Shown here piece after piece: positions 37,385 through 49,855 of a stretch of 64,000 bases of DNA (position 1 is its first letter; each line of letters begins with the position of its first letter). The notes beneath the pieces were generated by a model that was given only the letters and a program-made list of their open reading frames with translations, ran no database searches and was not told the origin of the DNA. This stretch comes from Charina bottae (taxonomy: Eukaryota > Chordata > Lepidosauria > Squamata > Charinaidae). Made by a program: the position numbers and the translations under genes. Where the stretch lies: assembly GCA_023362775.1 (NCBI GenBank), contig JALMGJ010000003.1, positions 179,215,725-179,279,724 on the forward strand, read 5' to 3'.

Positions 37385-37858
37385 TTTATTTATTTATTTT
37401 CTATCCTGCCTTTATTATTTTTATAAATAACTCAAGGCGGCGAACATACCTAATACTCCTTCCTCCTCCTATTTTCCCCACAACCACCCTGTGAGGTGAG
37501 TTGGGCTGAGAGAGAGTGAGTGGCCCAAGGTCACCCAGCTGGCTTTCATGCCTAAGGCGGGACTAGAACTCCGAGTCTCCTAGTTTCTAGCCTGTTGCCT
37601 TAACTCATAGCTTTCAAAACTCTGTGTCGCGACACTTTAGTGTGTCGCAACACACAGTTTAGTGTGTCGCGACACAACCCGGAAGTGGCGGGGGCACACG
37701 CAGCAGCAGCAGCGGGGCACCATCAGCGCTTCTGCATTTTAGCGGAAAACGAGGCCACCGCCGTGCACGCCGCTACCGCCGCACGCACCGCCGTTGGTGT
37801 GTCACCAACGGTGGCAGTTTAGAAAGCACTGCCTTAACCACTAGACCAAACTGGCTCT
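37385..37858 (-). mobile_element. tRNA-SINE family 2, tail type a, split by a hAT-type element
   Basis: The plus strand begins with the reversed tail (ttataaataactcaaggcgg, then cctaatactccttcctcctc). It passes through the reversed body (caaggtcacccagctggctt) and the reversed B box (gggactagaact), and resumes after the insertion with ccttaaccactagaccaaac. The hAT-type element 37606-37831 lies inside the tRNA-like head. Confidence 0.85.
37606..37831. mobile_element. hAT-type miniature element, family A (copy 5)
   Basis: The ends are CATAGCTTTCAAAACTC and CAGTTTAGAAAGCACTG. Target duplication is ccttaact/ccttaacc (37598-37605 and 37832-37839, 7 of 8 identical). The left part repeats the gtgtgtcgcgac module, as at 26021. 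The interior is CpG-rich and shares an accatcagcgcttc block with copies 2 and 3. Confidence 0.87.
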
Positions 37859-38595
37859 TGACTCATGGATTTCCCTAGGCCAAACGAAAATGAATTATAG
37901 TAGGTTTATTTAGATTACATGAACAGTTCTACAGCAGTTACCAAATACTTTACAGTGTTTCATAGTAATGGGGGGAGATGGGTGGTGGCAAAAGTTGACA
38001 AACAAACAAATAAATAAATAATTGCTTCTGATGTCATTCTCCAATATTAATTCACATAGTTGGTCAAATTTTCTTAGTTCTACCAGACTGGAATTTTTGT
38101 TTGGGTTACTGTGGATAAAATTCGTTTCTGTATTAAAAGGTTTACCCACGCAGCCACTCTGCCCTGCTTTCATCCCCGGGAGGAAATTGTGTGGATATAA
38201 ATTGTACTGCCCGCACAGCATGGCCTTAACATGCCTCCAGAATGGGCTTATGTTGGGCTTCTCCATGTGTGGAGAGTAAGGAAGATTACCTTGATGGAGA
38301 TATGCAGGAACCATTACCTAGGCAAAAGTACTGAAGCATTTTTTAAGGCCAGAACGAGATCGCATTCAGAAATGGATCAGGCAGATGCCTCCCTAATTCA
38401 CTAAACTATAAGGAGGAGGAGGTACAGCAACAATCAGACTTGCATGATTCCATTATTATAGCCAATTTAGCTTCCCCGTGGAGTTGATTTCCTGGTCTGG
38501 TCTACCTAGCGGGGCTTACCCTTATGACAGTGAAAAGGCAGCAATAGTTTTCCTGGCCGAAATGTGAATATCACCGTGGAAAAAGCCATCGCCAA

Positions 38596-38864
38596 CTGTA
38601 ATTGCATGTGGGAATGACCTTGGGAGACAGGGGAAAAAGCCGCAGCCAGGGCAATGGTCAGATAAGAGGCAGCTTAGCCCGCAGCAGGAATGTGGGAGTG
38701 GCAAACCTCTCAGAAGGAACTCTCCCTAGTTGCTTGGGCTGTAAAGGTGATGGGGGAGAAATGTACTTTCAGACTTGCAAGATTCTGTTAATGTAAACTT
38801 ACAATAAAGTAGAATTAGTTCATCTGAGTGTGCTTCTTGTCTGGACTACCTCACAAGGCTGACA
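38596..38864 (+). mobile_element. Solo LTR, same family as 25952-26423
   Basis: It begins TGTAATTG and ends GCTGACA (TG...CA) and carries an AATAAA signal near 38804. Flanking pentamers are ccaac and tcaac (4 of 5 identical). Homology to the minus-strand copy at 25952 includes gtgggaatgacc near the start and ctggactacct near the end. It lacks the hAT-type insert, so it shows the empty-site sequence at 38786-38793. Confidence 0.72.
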
Positions 38865-39139
38865 TCAACTGCCACACAGAACATGTGCCAGGGTGGTACT
38901 TGTAAGGTCTGGAATCTCCATCCAATCATCTTTTTTCTCCCCCCCCCCCACAAAAGACTGCTGACCTCTCGATCTAATGAACATTCAATGGTAGTGCAGT
39001 TTCTCTCTCTTAAATACAAAATAGTAGTTGCCTCAATTGTTGCAGTTCAGATGCTTCTGTTGCAGAAAAGTTTTGGTGTGTGTGTGAGAGAAAGAGAGAC
39101 AGACAGAGAGAGAAAGATGTTCAGCTGTGTAGTGCTCTT

Positions 39140-39420
39140 GGGGTGATTGATTTTGATTATGTGCCATCAAGTCCGTGTCAACTCTTAGCAGCTACATGGA
39201 CAGACCTTCTCCAAAATGATCTGTCCCAACCTCAGATCTCCCACTGGTGCACCCATCATTGCTGTAACTGAATCCATCTACCTGCTGCTTGTCACCCTTT
39301 TCTTCTCTTTCTTTTCACTACCTCAAGCCGCCTCTTCCAAGAACCATGGATTGGGAGGTAGCCTTCTGTTTTCCTGGAAAAATGCTACTTTCATGCCAGA
39401 ACATCCTAGACCAGGTTCTC
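39140..39420 (+). repeat. Unclassified dispersed repeat (candidate)
   Basis: Blocks such as gattatgtgccatcaagtcc followed by gtgtcaactcttagcagc, and later catcattgctgtaactgaat, read like a diverged interspersed element that I recognise only vaguely from vertebrate genomes. Ends and class are unclear. Confidence 0.3.
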
Positions 39421-39838
39421 GCTGCCACAGTCATGGTCTCCCTATGAGATGGAGGCTCTATTGTGAGGATACGTCTTCACAGTTTGGTTAATTAGGTGTA
39501 TTTGCGCCTGTAGAGACAAGCCCAGAGATTCAGATCTATTACACTATTTTACTGGCATGGCAAATCATTTTAGTTATCTGAACTAGGCTAAATGCTTATT
39601 GCATCCACTTGTCACTGTGTGAGACATTTTGACTGCCCAAAGTTAAAAGGAAGTTTTACCCTTTTCCTTATTTACAATGAAATTGATTTTTAAAATATTA
39701 TTTTAGTTTTCGTTTGTTACTCCTGGAAAAAGGAAGAGGAAACTACTTTCCTTTGGCAAGACTCCTCAAAGCTACAAGGCCATAAGGTGATACTACAGAG
39801 TTCATTTTTCCTTTTACAGTACTATTATTTGTATTACC

Positions 39839-39885
39839 ATCTTCATCATCATCACACCCACTATCACCATCATTATCACCACCCA
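39839..39885. repeat. CAT/CAC trinucleotide-rich tract
   Basis: An imperfect run of cat and cac units. A shorter (ATC)n run follows at 40381-40400. Confidence 0.8.
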
Positions 39886-41125
39886 GGTTATGCCTGTTAT
39901 TATGCCCAGGTTATTGGCAAATAAGTGTTCAAGGTGTGAGGTCCCCATTTGTCTCTCAAGCTGGTGTTAAGGGGAAGGATGCTGAGTCAAGCCACTCCCT
40001 TTCAGCCTGGAAGATGGGTGATGGCAGCTGTAAACTACCAACGGCTTCATTAAGATTAAAAGGCAGACCAGGGTGTATAAAAAGAGAGGAGGGTTGGACC
40101 CCCAATTCACCCTATGGGCTCAACTCTCTGCCTTTATGGTGGCAAAACAGAAAATTCACACGAACATATTGCAGACGGAAAAACAGAGCAAAAATGGCTT
40201 GAAAAAAATGGCAAACATTAGGCATTTTTCAATAAATCTATTTGGCAAAAGATTCTGCATAATTAAATTAGATTCACGTTCACTTTTCTTGCCACACGTA
40301 CTTTATTTAATAAAGTAAAGTATGCATGACTCATTCATATCTTCTACATATTATTTACCTGCAAACTTAACCTAATTCACATCATCATCATCATCAATAG
40401 TTTATTTGCAACCATAGGTTTTAGCAAAATTCATTTAAAATTACAGCAATCCATATCAAATCAGTCCTGCCCCCCTAGTATTTACAGTACTATTTATCAA
40501 CATTTGCTTCCGTATCTTTCTTGCACATTAAAACACTGTTAGGGTTAATCCCATACTTAATTCTACTCCCTGAAATCCTACAGAATCCAGCTGAAATACT
40601 TATATTTAATAGCTAAAATGTATAAGAGATCTAAAAGGGGAAAGGCATTAGTTGTCAAACAAAAAAGAAGAAATATTGTTTTATTTAATTTTTTTTATTC
40701 AGTTTGTCTAAATTTTGGATATGAAATCCTTTTTGAAAGGCTCAAACGTCTTATATTTAAAGTGGGAAAGGACTTTAATCCCCTGAAAAAAAGGAGTTCA
40801 TGCTAAAATGTGTTGGGCAATCTAAATATAACATTTTCAAACAAGTCAGTTTTTTTAAGACATTTTCAAACAAGTCACTTTTTTAAGTGGGATATAAGTG
40901 CCTGCAAAACTGACTGTAGGAGCAGCACGTGTGTGATGCTCAACTTATTTTTCCCAGGTAGTTTTTCCTGAAGAATCTGTGATCTTCAGAAAATGTGTTG
41001 ATCTTACTAGTATATATTAAGGCTGGGCAAATATTTTGAAAGAGGTGTTTCCAATGCGTGATATGACATACAAAGCACCTTTCCGAATAGTTAAGAGTTG
41101 CATCTTTTTCCAGGCTTGCAAAGAG

Positions 41126-41350
41126 AGCCAGTTTGGTATTATGGTTAAGGGACCAGGCCAGAAAACAGGAGACCATGAGTTCTAGTCCTGCCTTAGGCAC
41201 AAAGCCAGTTGAGTAAGTCACTTACTCAAGTGACTTGGGCTAGTCACTCTTGAGGCAATGGCAAACCCCGTCTGAAAATCTTGCCAAGAAAACTGCAGGG
41301 ACTTGTCCAGGTAATTGTCAGAAGTCACCACTGACTCAAAGGCACCCCCC
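41126..41350 (+). mobile_element. tRNA-SINE family 2, tail type b
   Basis: The head reads gagccagtttggtattatgg, then gagttctagtcctgcc. The tail module gaggcaatggcaaacc and actgcagggacttgtccagg follows, ending at a poly(C) run. An internal duplication of 'agtcacttactcaagtgac' lies at about 41215-41235. Confidence 0.75.
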
Positions 41351-41521
41351 CCCCCAAAAAAGCTGCTTCACTTATTACCAAGTGTAGATTGAAGTAAAGT
41401 GGCTCTACATGTGCACACATGAGAAAGTGGCTGGAAGGAGCTTCTTGAAAGTGCTGTGTGAAACTAGAAAAAGATGCAGCTGCTTTAATGATTTGAAAAT
41501 ATGTCCCTTGTATGCATTCCA

Positions 41522-41850
41522 TTTGTGGTGGATCAGCGGGTAAGACGCCAGGCTTCTCGATCGGAAGATCGCAAGTTCGGAGGTTCGAATCCCTAACCCC
41601 GTGTGACGGAGTGAGCACCCGCACTAGCCCCAGCTCTTGCCAACCTAGCAATTAGAAAGCATGCAAATGCAAGTAGATTAATAGGTACCACTTCGGTGGG
41701 AAGGTAACAGCGTTCTGCGTATGTCATGCCGGCCACATGACCGTGGAAACGTCTTCGGACAGCGCTGGCTCTTCGGCTAAGAAACGGAGATGAGCACCGG
41801 CCCCTAGAGTCAGACACAACTGCACAAATGTGCGGGGGGAACCTTTACCT
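41522..41850 (+). mobile_element. Sauria SINE, full length
   Basis: The A box is in ggatcagcgggtaagacgcc and the B box in ggttcgaatccct. All body landmarks are present and the tail ends gaacctttacct. Flanks carry tatgcattcca (41511-41521) and tatgcatccca (41851-41861), a target duplication with one mismatch. Confidence 0.9.
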
Positions 41851-41861
41851 TATGCATCCCA

Positions 41862-44800
41862 GCACTGATCACTTTTGAAGGATTTGCACAATCCTTTTTT
41901 ATATATTGGACCAGTGTATATTTTCCCTTTAGAAAAAACAGAATTTAGGAAGCATAGTTTTGATCTGAAAAATTATTCATAGAAAAATTATTAACCACAA
42001 CCTTCCAAATAGCTGAATTTCAATTTAAAAAAACTGGCAGTTGTCCTGTGTATTTTGTTTGATAAGCTAGTGTGATTCCTAGTGGTTTCTGTGCAAACTA
42101 TTCTGCTGTGACTCAGTTCATATAACATGTAAGTCATTATGGGTGCTAAATAAACTGTGGCATAGCATGATGCACGAACCCAGTCAAATTTCAGATTTAT
42201 AGAAGCATAAAGAACATAATAGAAATAATTACAGAACTGGTTCAAAAATATATTCCTGGTTAATGTCACAGCCTGCACAGCTATGGATAACATTCCTAAA
42301 ATATACCATATATGTCTCTTTGGATTCTATGATATAGTATGAAATAAATATGAAATAAAACACTTCCAAACTATTGAGGTAATAATAGGCTAGTAGCTTC
42401 TGTATTCCAGTTAGAAAAAGCAGCACATTCAGATTATTTTGCCTTTCCACATACAATATTATAATCTCTCATCTCATTTCTGGGCAAGCAAATAGTGCTG
42501 TCATGGTTGTTCTTTTCTAAACTTCAATGTTTTTAAAAAGATGAGATCACTGGTTTGAACATAATGTTCCAGATGAGCATTAGGTATTGATCTGTACCAC
42601 AAACTTATAATAATTGGCTGTTATTTTTCATATTATTCTTTTGGAATCCTAGCTGAGCAACTTCAATCAGCTGTCCTCAATTAACCTTCTAAGCTGATAC
42701 CAGAATAGAAAAATAAGCTGGTTAAGCTGCAATATTACATACAGTTACTTGCAAGTAAGTTCCAGTGCATTTATTTTTTTATTTATTAATAAATAAATAA
42801 ATAAATAAATAAATTTAAGGAGGCTTATTTCTGAGTAGGCAAATATTATAACTATGTCATTTTGTAATCTTGCTCTCTGTTTCATTTTTGTTTCTGTCTA
42901 AATCTGTAGGGTTGTTCCAGCTTGCTCTGCACAGTGCCATACATACTTACAAACACATTCCATATCACATTTTACATCACTGTAAAATGATGCATTATTG
43001 AAGCTGAACTGAATAGTGGAATTTTCTTAGGGAAATCTTGTCCCATGCCTATATCACTATTAATATATTTTTCTTGAAGAAACAAACAAACATGGCTATT
43101 CAGATGTGTCTCTCTGAATTCAATGGGACTTAAAACTGGAAATGCCACCTACCAATGCATTTAACAGGAAATTTTAAAAATCTGTCATTGCTTTCTCAGA
43201 GAAAGTATCAAATATGTATTGCTCTCTGCTTTCCAGAATGTTTTCAAACTTTATACTCATTTAGAAATATTAATAATATTTCTAAATGAAATATTATTAA
43301 TTAATATTATAACTATTAATATTTATTTATATATAACTATAAATACTTTAAATAGTTAAACCTTTATAAATATATTTACAGATTCAGTTGTTGATCACAG
43401 TAGAGCTACTAAATAGCCTGCAAATAGACCAAGCAATGCATATAGACAAAAACCTTCCTTGAAAAGTCTAATTTATATAGCTATTGCTTTTAATTTCAAA
43501 TTTTGACTGAGAAAGAAGGAGCTGTGAAGTAATGAATGAGATATAATGTATATTATTATTTTTATTTGCACGTACTGTTTCAAAATGAGAGATTTTGATT
43601 GCAATAATTACATTAAGTGTAACTGTAACCCATCCTGCTTTACTGATGCTGTTTATATTTAAATAAAAATATTGAAATAAATCCTTAAATAAAAGTGATC
43701 ACAAAACATGCTGATAAATATTTTTATTTTCTTAATCTCCTGTTTTATGATTAGCAGTGTTAGATCTGCTCTCACCTCTTCGGACATTTAACATTTGGAA
43801 TGTGACTGTTTATTGATTAGCTATGAACTGCAGGACTTCAGACCTCTACTTGGATAAGTTGGATAAGGTGCACAAAGTGTTAGAAAGCGTCAGGTCAGCT
43901 TTCCACTTCAAGCAATTGTATAGCTTTCCAGAGTTTTCAAAGCCCCCAAAGATTCCACAAAGGAAAAAAAAAAGAAATTTGCTGAAAATTGCAGAGTTAA
44001 TTTAATCTCTACTGATGGTTTTTTTTTTAATTAACATTCTTAGCCCTGATATTGTTGAACTATTGTTCACGGCTTGGGAATCTTTCAATGAAAGGTGAAT
44101 TGATTTTTTTACATAAGTCCATGCATATGTACAATTCCTGTGATGTACCATATCTTGGTAACACTTAAAAAATTAACTTGAAACTTTTAGGAGTTTACAT
44201 CATGAAAGCAAACATTTTGCCCTCTTCATCTCAATCACCTATTGAACTATTTCTGAGTAACTGTTCTGCCAGGGTCATATAGCTGTGTATACCCTATATG
44301 ATAAGATACAACCAAGCAAACCACATTTTGATTTAATGTAATGTGTGACTTGAGCTACAGTATGTTTCTACATGTACCTAGGAAGTTCCTTATGGGTATA
44401 CATCAGCGCAGTTGAACTTATGCAAATAATGCTAAATGTAGCATTACCTAACATGCAATTGGACAGATACCCAGTGGCTCTAAGGATGCTTTAAAAACAA
44501 GAAAAGATTTATTCTTAAATTCTGAATATCTCTGAAATCTGCTCCAGGGAAATATTTATAAAGTCAGGGCATTATAATGATAAACGGAACAATTATATTG
44601 AGCATCTATGACTGATGTATTGTACAGAGAAGACATTTTAATATTTTTAATGCTGTATTTATTTCAACTCTTGCTGTACCAAGAAATGTGAAGATAACAC
44701 TCATGATGCATGTTTGGGGTGATTTTCTTAATGCTCTTCTTTTTTATGTCTGTTCTGCAGATACATGTTATCTCCAGTTTTGTGTTTTGTTTTCAACTCT

Positions 44801-45579
44801 ATGAGACCTTATCATTCTTGCCTTCAGAAAGCAAGGACAGTAATAATGAAAATATTTATATGCCAATTTATTTCTCATTGAGCCAACTAACTTTACTGGG
44901 AGATAAGTTTAATTAGCTTCATAGGAATTTAAAGGTAAATACATTTAGGACTGAATTTTAAACTGATCATTTGGGTAACAGATAACCTATTTTAAGGTAT
45001 TCTAAAATGTTTCCTAACATGGTGCTCTACAGATGAGCCATAACTTCTTCAGTAGGTATGACAGGAGTTAATCAAACTCATCTGGAAACATTACATTGAT
45101 GAAGCCATTCTAGAACCTGGTTAGATTAATGATCCTTCCTAGAAAAAAATAAGTAAATTGTGATTAAAATATATACATTTGTCTGCAGCTATCTATGCAA
45201 GTTTGAATTGAATGTGGCACTAGTATCTCATATCCAGGTTAGAGGACCAATTGTTTGAAATTGCTGAATGATATAAGTGACTTCTCTAACATGTTTTTGG
45301 GGACTGACTGAGTACCATCTGGAGCTAGATACTCATTATTTATTTATTAGCATTGTGTTTTATTTATTGTAGTTTATTTTGATCTGCTGAGAGTGTAGTG
45401 GTTTTATTTTATTGTAAGGTCCCTTGAGTCAATTATAATTCAGCAGAATATATGTTTGATAAATAAATAAATAACTGATTTTATCAAGCAAAACAAATAC
45501 AAAATACCATTTAAAAAGTTGTACAAAATGTAATAAAACTTGAATGAGAAGCAGTTAAATTATTGGTAATGTTTTATTG
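41862..45579. other. AT-rich DNA, nothing recognised
   Basis: Apart from short microsatellites and a LINE-like AT tail at about 45340-45475, I see no gene, exon or nameable repeat in this stretch. Confidence 0.45.
42781..42815. repeat. (AAAT)n microsatellite
   Basis: A short run of aaat units. The surrounding 42-47 kb stretch otherwise shows few recognisable features. Confidence 0.85.
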
Positions 45580-45656
45580 TAAACCGCCCAGAGTCCCCCT
45601 TGGGGGAGTTGGTGGTGATAAATCTAATTAATTAATTAATTAATTAATTAATTAAT
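45580..45656 (+). repeat. LINE (CR1/L2-type) 3' tail with (AATT)n
   Basis: The stretch reads gtaaaccgcccagagtcccc, then ggtggtgataaatc, then about eight aatt units. Confidence 0.6.
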
Positions 45657-46589
45657 GACTGGGATTTGTATTGGGAGCTATAAAGCATTAAATATAATGT
45701 AAACTAATGTAAGAATGTAACACAAACTTAACAACTTGGATTCTAACATTTGTGAATGTAGTTCTGTTAATAGAGAATAACTGTGCTCCGTTTTCCCTTC
45801 CTTCTGCAGCCTCTGAATCTTTTCTGGCTGTTTTCTTGAGCTCCGAATGAAAGTTTCTCTGAGGCAGCCTAAGATAATGACATGGGGAATTGCAACACAT
45901 TAGGAAAGTAGCAAAAATCAGATCTATTCCTTCTGTGAATGTTCAAAAATGCATTTCAGCTTTGAATTAATTTTATACTACATGGATTGGTTAGAGTGTT
46001 CTTCAACAAATCCTGAAAACAACCAGAGTTTGGTGGGAAGGCTGATAACCCTCCCGCAGAGAGTTCCCACCATTCTCCACACAGAGAAAAGGGTTTTCAG
46101 TTCATTCCAAATCTGTCACTGTGGATCTTCCCATGTCAAGAACCTCTCCCTCCTCCTTTCTGTTCAGAGAACACCAAAGGCAGCTAACAATAAATAATAA
46201 AATATAAATAGTTGAAATATAATAAAACAAATTTAAAATACTATTCAACAATTTATAACATTTCATTATTTCAGTGCAGAGTGGGCACTTTAAATTATAT
46301 TGAATGGAAAAATGCCCAAGAAAAGAGGACTTCCTTTGGATGGTATTAAAAAAAAATATAGACAGAGGTGTCTGAATACCCACAAATTAGAATGCCTTCT
46401 CTGTTGTAACCACCTGCCTCACTTCCTTTGGCAGGGACACCTGGAAAGGACCTCTGAAAATGACAAAATGCCTGGACTGGTACATAAATGAGCTGGTGTA
46501 TCTTGAGATACTCATCTTAAGCAAATATAATGTTATTTGGCAATATAATGTCTTTATATCAAGTGGATTAAATATATGGAGGAACTAAA

Positions 46590-47285
46590 CTGTTCCACAG
46601 CTTGCTAGAAGGACGTGATGCAGAAAGACTTTGGGTGAAGAATGATCATATTCTTGTACAAAAGAACTTTGTAGTCTTGGCCACTCTCCTGAATATTTAG
46701 GCCAACTAACTCTGGAGAAGGCCAAATCAATAGTAAAAGAATGAATTAGGGACATTGATCGCCAAATTGATATTACCAGTGCTCCCGAATTCTATCGCCA
46801 AATTCTAGATAGCCGCAAACCCTCTACTGCAGGGTATCTATACAATCTAATCCTAAGCAAATACAGATGGGCCTTTTCAGAGCCCACTTTGATGCCCCTC
46901 CTTCAGCACCTCTGGCAGGAAGATTTCATGGGACTCCTTATTCACAGAGACTTTGCCCTTGTGGATCCAGGGAGGTAGAAACTCTTGCCCATGTCCTCAT
47001 ATGGTGTCCTTTTTATGATGCCCCAAGACGTGCTCTGATTTCCCCAATTATTTCTAAATTTGTGGGTCATACTGGTAGATTTTACGTTTATTTCTTTTTA
47101 AGGGATGATGATTCTACACTCACAAACCTGGTGGCCAAATATTTTTATCAACCTATACAATTATGCAAAAATTTTAATTAGATATATTGTTTTATTATTT
47201 TATTGTTTTCCTTTTTCCTGACAATGGATTGTTGAATTAAGCTATTTTCTTTTCTGTAAAGGCTGGTCAAAGACCGCAATAAAGT
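46590..47285 (+). pseudogene. Non-LTR retrotransposon ORF2 C-terminus (clade uncertain)
   Basis: From about 46630 the translation reads LGHSPEYLGQLTLEKAKSIV, one stop (46744), then INRQ-type sequence and YNLILSKYRWAF. After a frame change at about 46870 it continues FRAHFDAPPSAPLAGRFHGT, then RLCPCGSREVETLAHVLIWC, then PFYDAPRRAL. The CPCGS...H-x3-C pattern is a C-terminal Cys/His knuckle found in several LINE clades. The frame ends at 47181, followed by an AT-rich 3' UTR and a (CTATC)n tail. The copy is 5'-truncated and broken. I cannot assign the clade with confidence. Confidence 0.7.
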
Positions 47286-47340
47286 TATCCTATCCTATCC
47301 TATCCTATCCTATCCTATCCTATCCTATCCTATCCTATCC
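47286..47340. repeat. (CTATC)n at a LINE 3' end
   Basis: About eleven near-perfect pentamer units follow the aataaag motif at the end of the LINE at 46590-47285. This position and sequence suit a simple-repeat 3' tail made during retrotransposition. Confidence 0.95.
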
Positions 47341-47839
47341 ATATTCTTTCCCATTTTCTCTAAGTTTGATAGAACATAAGAGATGGAAAATTGTCTTCTT
47401 GCTAACTCTTGGTGCTTCCTTATAGAGACACCAGTGTCTAATATTACTGATGCAATAAAAATGATAATTGTGTCCTTTCAGACTGCAACCCTCTATTTAC
47501 TTAATGGGAAATAAATGCCACTGAGCTCAGTAGACTTCTGTCTGAGCAGACATATAGATAGGATTACACTATAAATGGCAGAAATTTTATAAACTAATTA
47601 CTGTAAGCAGGATCCATGTCACAGAATAGAACTATCTAACTACAATTTCATGTGTCTTTCAAAAATCTACTTCTAGAAACTGGGGGACCATTTATAGTGA
47701 TCAGGGCTACACCAAAAAAGATGTTTGTTAACTCAACTTCCTTTGGGCAAAGGGATCTTCTGTTAAAATAAGAACACTTTTAGATCCAGAGATTCCCTAT
47801 TAAGAAAAAAGTTAAGATACTGTCATATATAAAAATCAC

Positions 47840-48176
47840 AACATACTGTACTTAATTGGATCAATGGCAGGACAGTGTGAACCTGCTAACGTCACCAATA
47901 TGGGGGTATGAGTTTTGACCCAACTGTGGCTCCAATTATCCTACTTTGGCCAGCCAAATTGTGTAATCAGATGTGACACTGGTAGGAGTGCCTCTGCTCT
48001 GTATCAATGGGGCTGGAAGGATTCTCCTTGTTGCGATTGTGGTGCCGAAATGCAAACTATTAAACACATTGTGCAAGACTGCCCACAAAGTGCGTTCCCT
48101 GGCTCCTTAGAAGAACTGCATGAAGTAACACCGGAAGCGATCGCTTGGTTAGCTGAACTGGACATCCAGTTATGAG
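47840..48176 (+). pseudogene. Second non-LTR retrotransposon C-terminus (different family)
   Basis: The frame reads LYQWGWKDSPCCDCGAEMQT, then IKHIVQDCPQSAFPGSLEEL, then HEVTPEAIAWLAELDIQL and a stop at 48174-48176. The C-x-CG...HI...CP knuckle and the final LDIQL are typical of LINE ORF2 C-termini resembling jockey/RTE-type proteins. Only the last 80 or so residues survive. It is not the same family as 46590-47285. Confidence 0.65.
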
Positions 48177-48267
48177 ACTATTCTGTATCCCTGCAGAAGT
48201 TTACATATAATTGTGTGGACTGTATTTATTTGCTTTCTCTTCTCTCATGTATTCATCATATGCTATC

Positions 48268-48316
48268 TCTATATCTCTATCTCTCTATCTTTCTATCTCT
48301 CTATCTCTATCTAGCC
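48268..48316. repeat. (TATCTC)n-type microsatellite
   Basis: Imperfect tatctc/tatctt units lie shortly downstream of the LINE C-terminus. Confidence 0.9.
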
Positions 48317-48510
48317 CATTATTAAATAGGCAACATTCAAAGGCACCAATTGCTTTCTTGGAATCCGTCAAGAGCAGTATCTGGGAATCACCAGTATACC
48401 ACATCAAAATTTTGAACAACTTCCACTAGCACTTTCATGCAGATAGAGGTTGAATGGCATAATGGACAAGATGGAACTCTCTTGGAACCCATACATTAAC
48501 ATCTTATGAA

Positions 48511-48592
48511 GTGTTTTTCAACTCTGACAAATTTAAAACGTGTAGACTTCAACTCCCAGAATTCCCCAGCCGGCAAAGTTGAAAAACACTGA
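48511..48592. mobile_element. hAT-type miniature element, family B (complete small copy)
   Basis: The 82-bp unit starts AGTGTTTTTCAACTCTG and ends CAAAGTTGAAAAACACT, so the ends are inverted repeats. The centre contains acttcaactcccagaattcc, also seen reversed at 24027-24118. A target duplication is not evident. Confidence 0.65.
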
Positions 48593-48824
48593 GGTAAGGT
48601 GTTGAATAGTTGTCCCCAGTACCACCTTCTGGATACAAACCAATAAGAAGGGCCAGCCTAGTCTTAGCAGGCATTTCAGAAGGATAGCATGGTAAATGGA
48701 ATCAAAGACCACTGAAAAGTCCAGGAGAACTAGCAGGATTGCTTGCCCCATCTAGTGTTATAGAAGTGGTTTGAACTTACATTCTTCAGGGATATTTCTC
48801 AATTTCCCAAACTAACCTATACCC

Positions 48825-48905
48825 CTAATATTCCCTGGCAGTCTCCCATCCAAGTACTAATTAAATCTCACTCTGTTTAACCCCCAAATGCAGACAGGGT
48901 CAGGT
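48825..48905 (-). mobile_element. 5S rRNA-like SINE fragment
   Basis: The plus strand reads ctggcagtctcccatccaag, then tactaattaaatctcact. This is an antisense 5S rRNA internal-promoter segment with divergence, as at 16955. Confidence 0.6.
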
Positions 48906-49092
48906 AGATGCTGCCCTTGTTGCAAGGTATAATGAAATACATAAACAATCTAACATAGAAATCTATCAGTGTTACCCCATAGGATCCAGAGATGGTGAAC
49001 TGTTTCCAAATTGACTGAGCAAAAGAAACTTTGGGATTTGTTTTACAAAAATTTATGCTTTTATTGTCAACATCACTCACAAAAGGGTAGTT

Positions 49093-49365
49093 CAGAGCCA
49101 GTTTGGTCTAGTGGTTAAGGCAACAGGCTAGAAACCAGGAGTCTGTGAGTTCTAATCCCGCCTTAGACATGAAAGCCGGCTGGGTGACCTTGGGCCAGTC
49201 ACTCTCTCTCAGCCCAACTCACCTCACTGGGTTGTTGTTGTTGTGGGGAAAATAGGAGGAGGAAGGAGTATTAGGTATGTTCGCTGCCTTGAGTTATTTA
49301 TAAAAACAATAAAGGCGGGATAGAAAAATAAATAAATAAATAAATAAATAAATACATAACAACAA
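49093..49365 (+). mobile_element. tRNA-SINE family 2, tail type a (best copy)
   Basis: The head reads gagccagtttggtctagtgg and ttaaggcaacaggctaga, with the B-box-like gagttctaatcccgcc. The body has gctgggtgaccttgggccag and ctctctctcagcccaactca. The tail has ggggaaaataggaggaggaa and attaggtatgttcgctgcc, then an (AAATA)n run. An (ACA)n tract (49353-49386) follows. Confidence 0.85.
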
Positions 49366-49748
49366 CAACAACAACAACAACAACATCTGACTGATGTGTG
49401 CTATACCAGCTTAGCTGAATACTCTATTCTAATGTTCCTCAAGCTGGAACCTCCAGATGTATTGCCTCTATTACCTGCAGCCTAAATGTCAGGTGGGGAA
49501 TGTTATCTCACATGAGGAAGTGAATTTATTTAGTCTATGAAGGTTCTCAGTCATCCAGGTGGAATTGTCTGTAGCTTGAATCATGTCAACTGGATTTCTA
49601 TTTTCTCAGTGGAAACGTTTCGCTCCTTATCCAAGGAGCTTCTTCAGTCTGAGCAAAGTTGGTAAGGGAATCCTAAATATGTTTCTAGGTAGCTGTGTGA
49701 CCTTACACCTGGGTAACCATATATATATATGTTATATAATATAACCAT

Positions 49749-49824
49749 ATGTATGTATGTATGTATGTATGTGTGTGTGTGTGTGTGTGTATGTATATAA
49801 ATATATAAATATATAAATATATAA

Positions 49825-49855
<31 letters not shown>

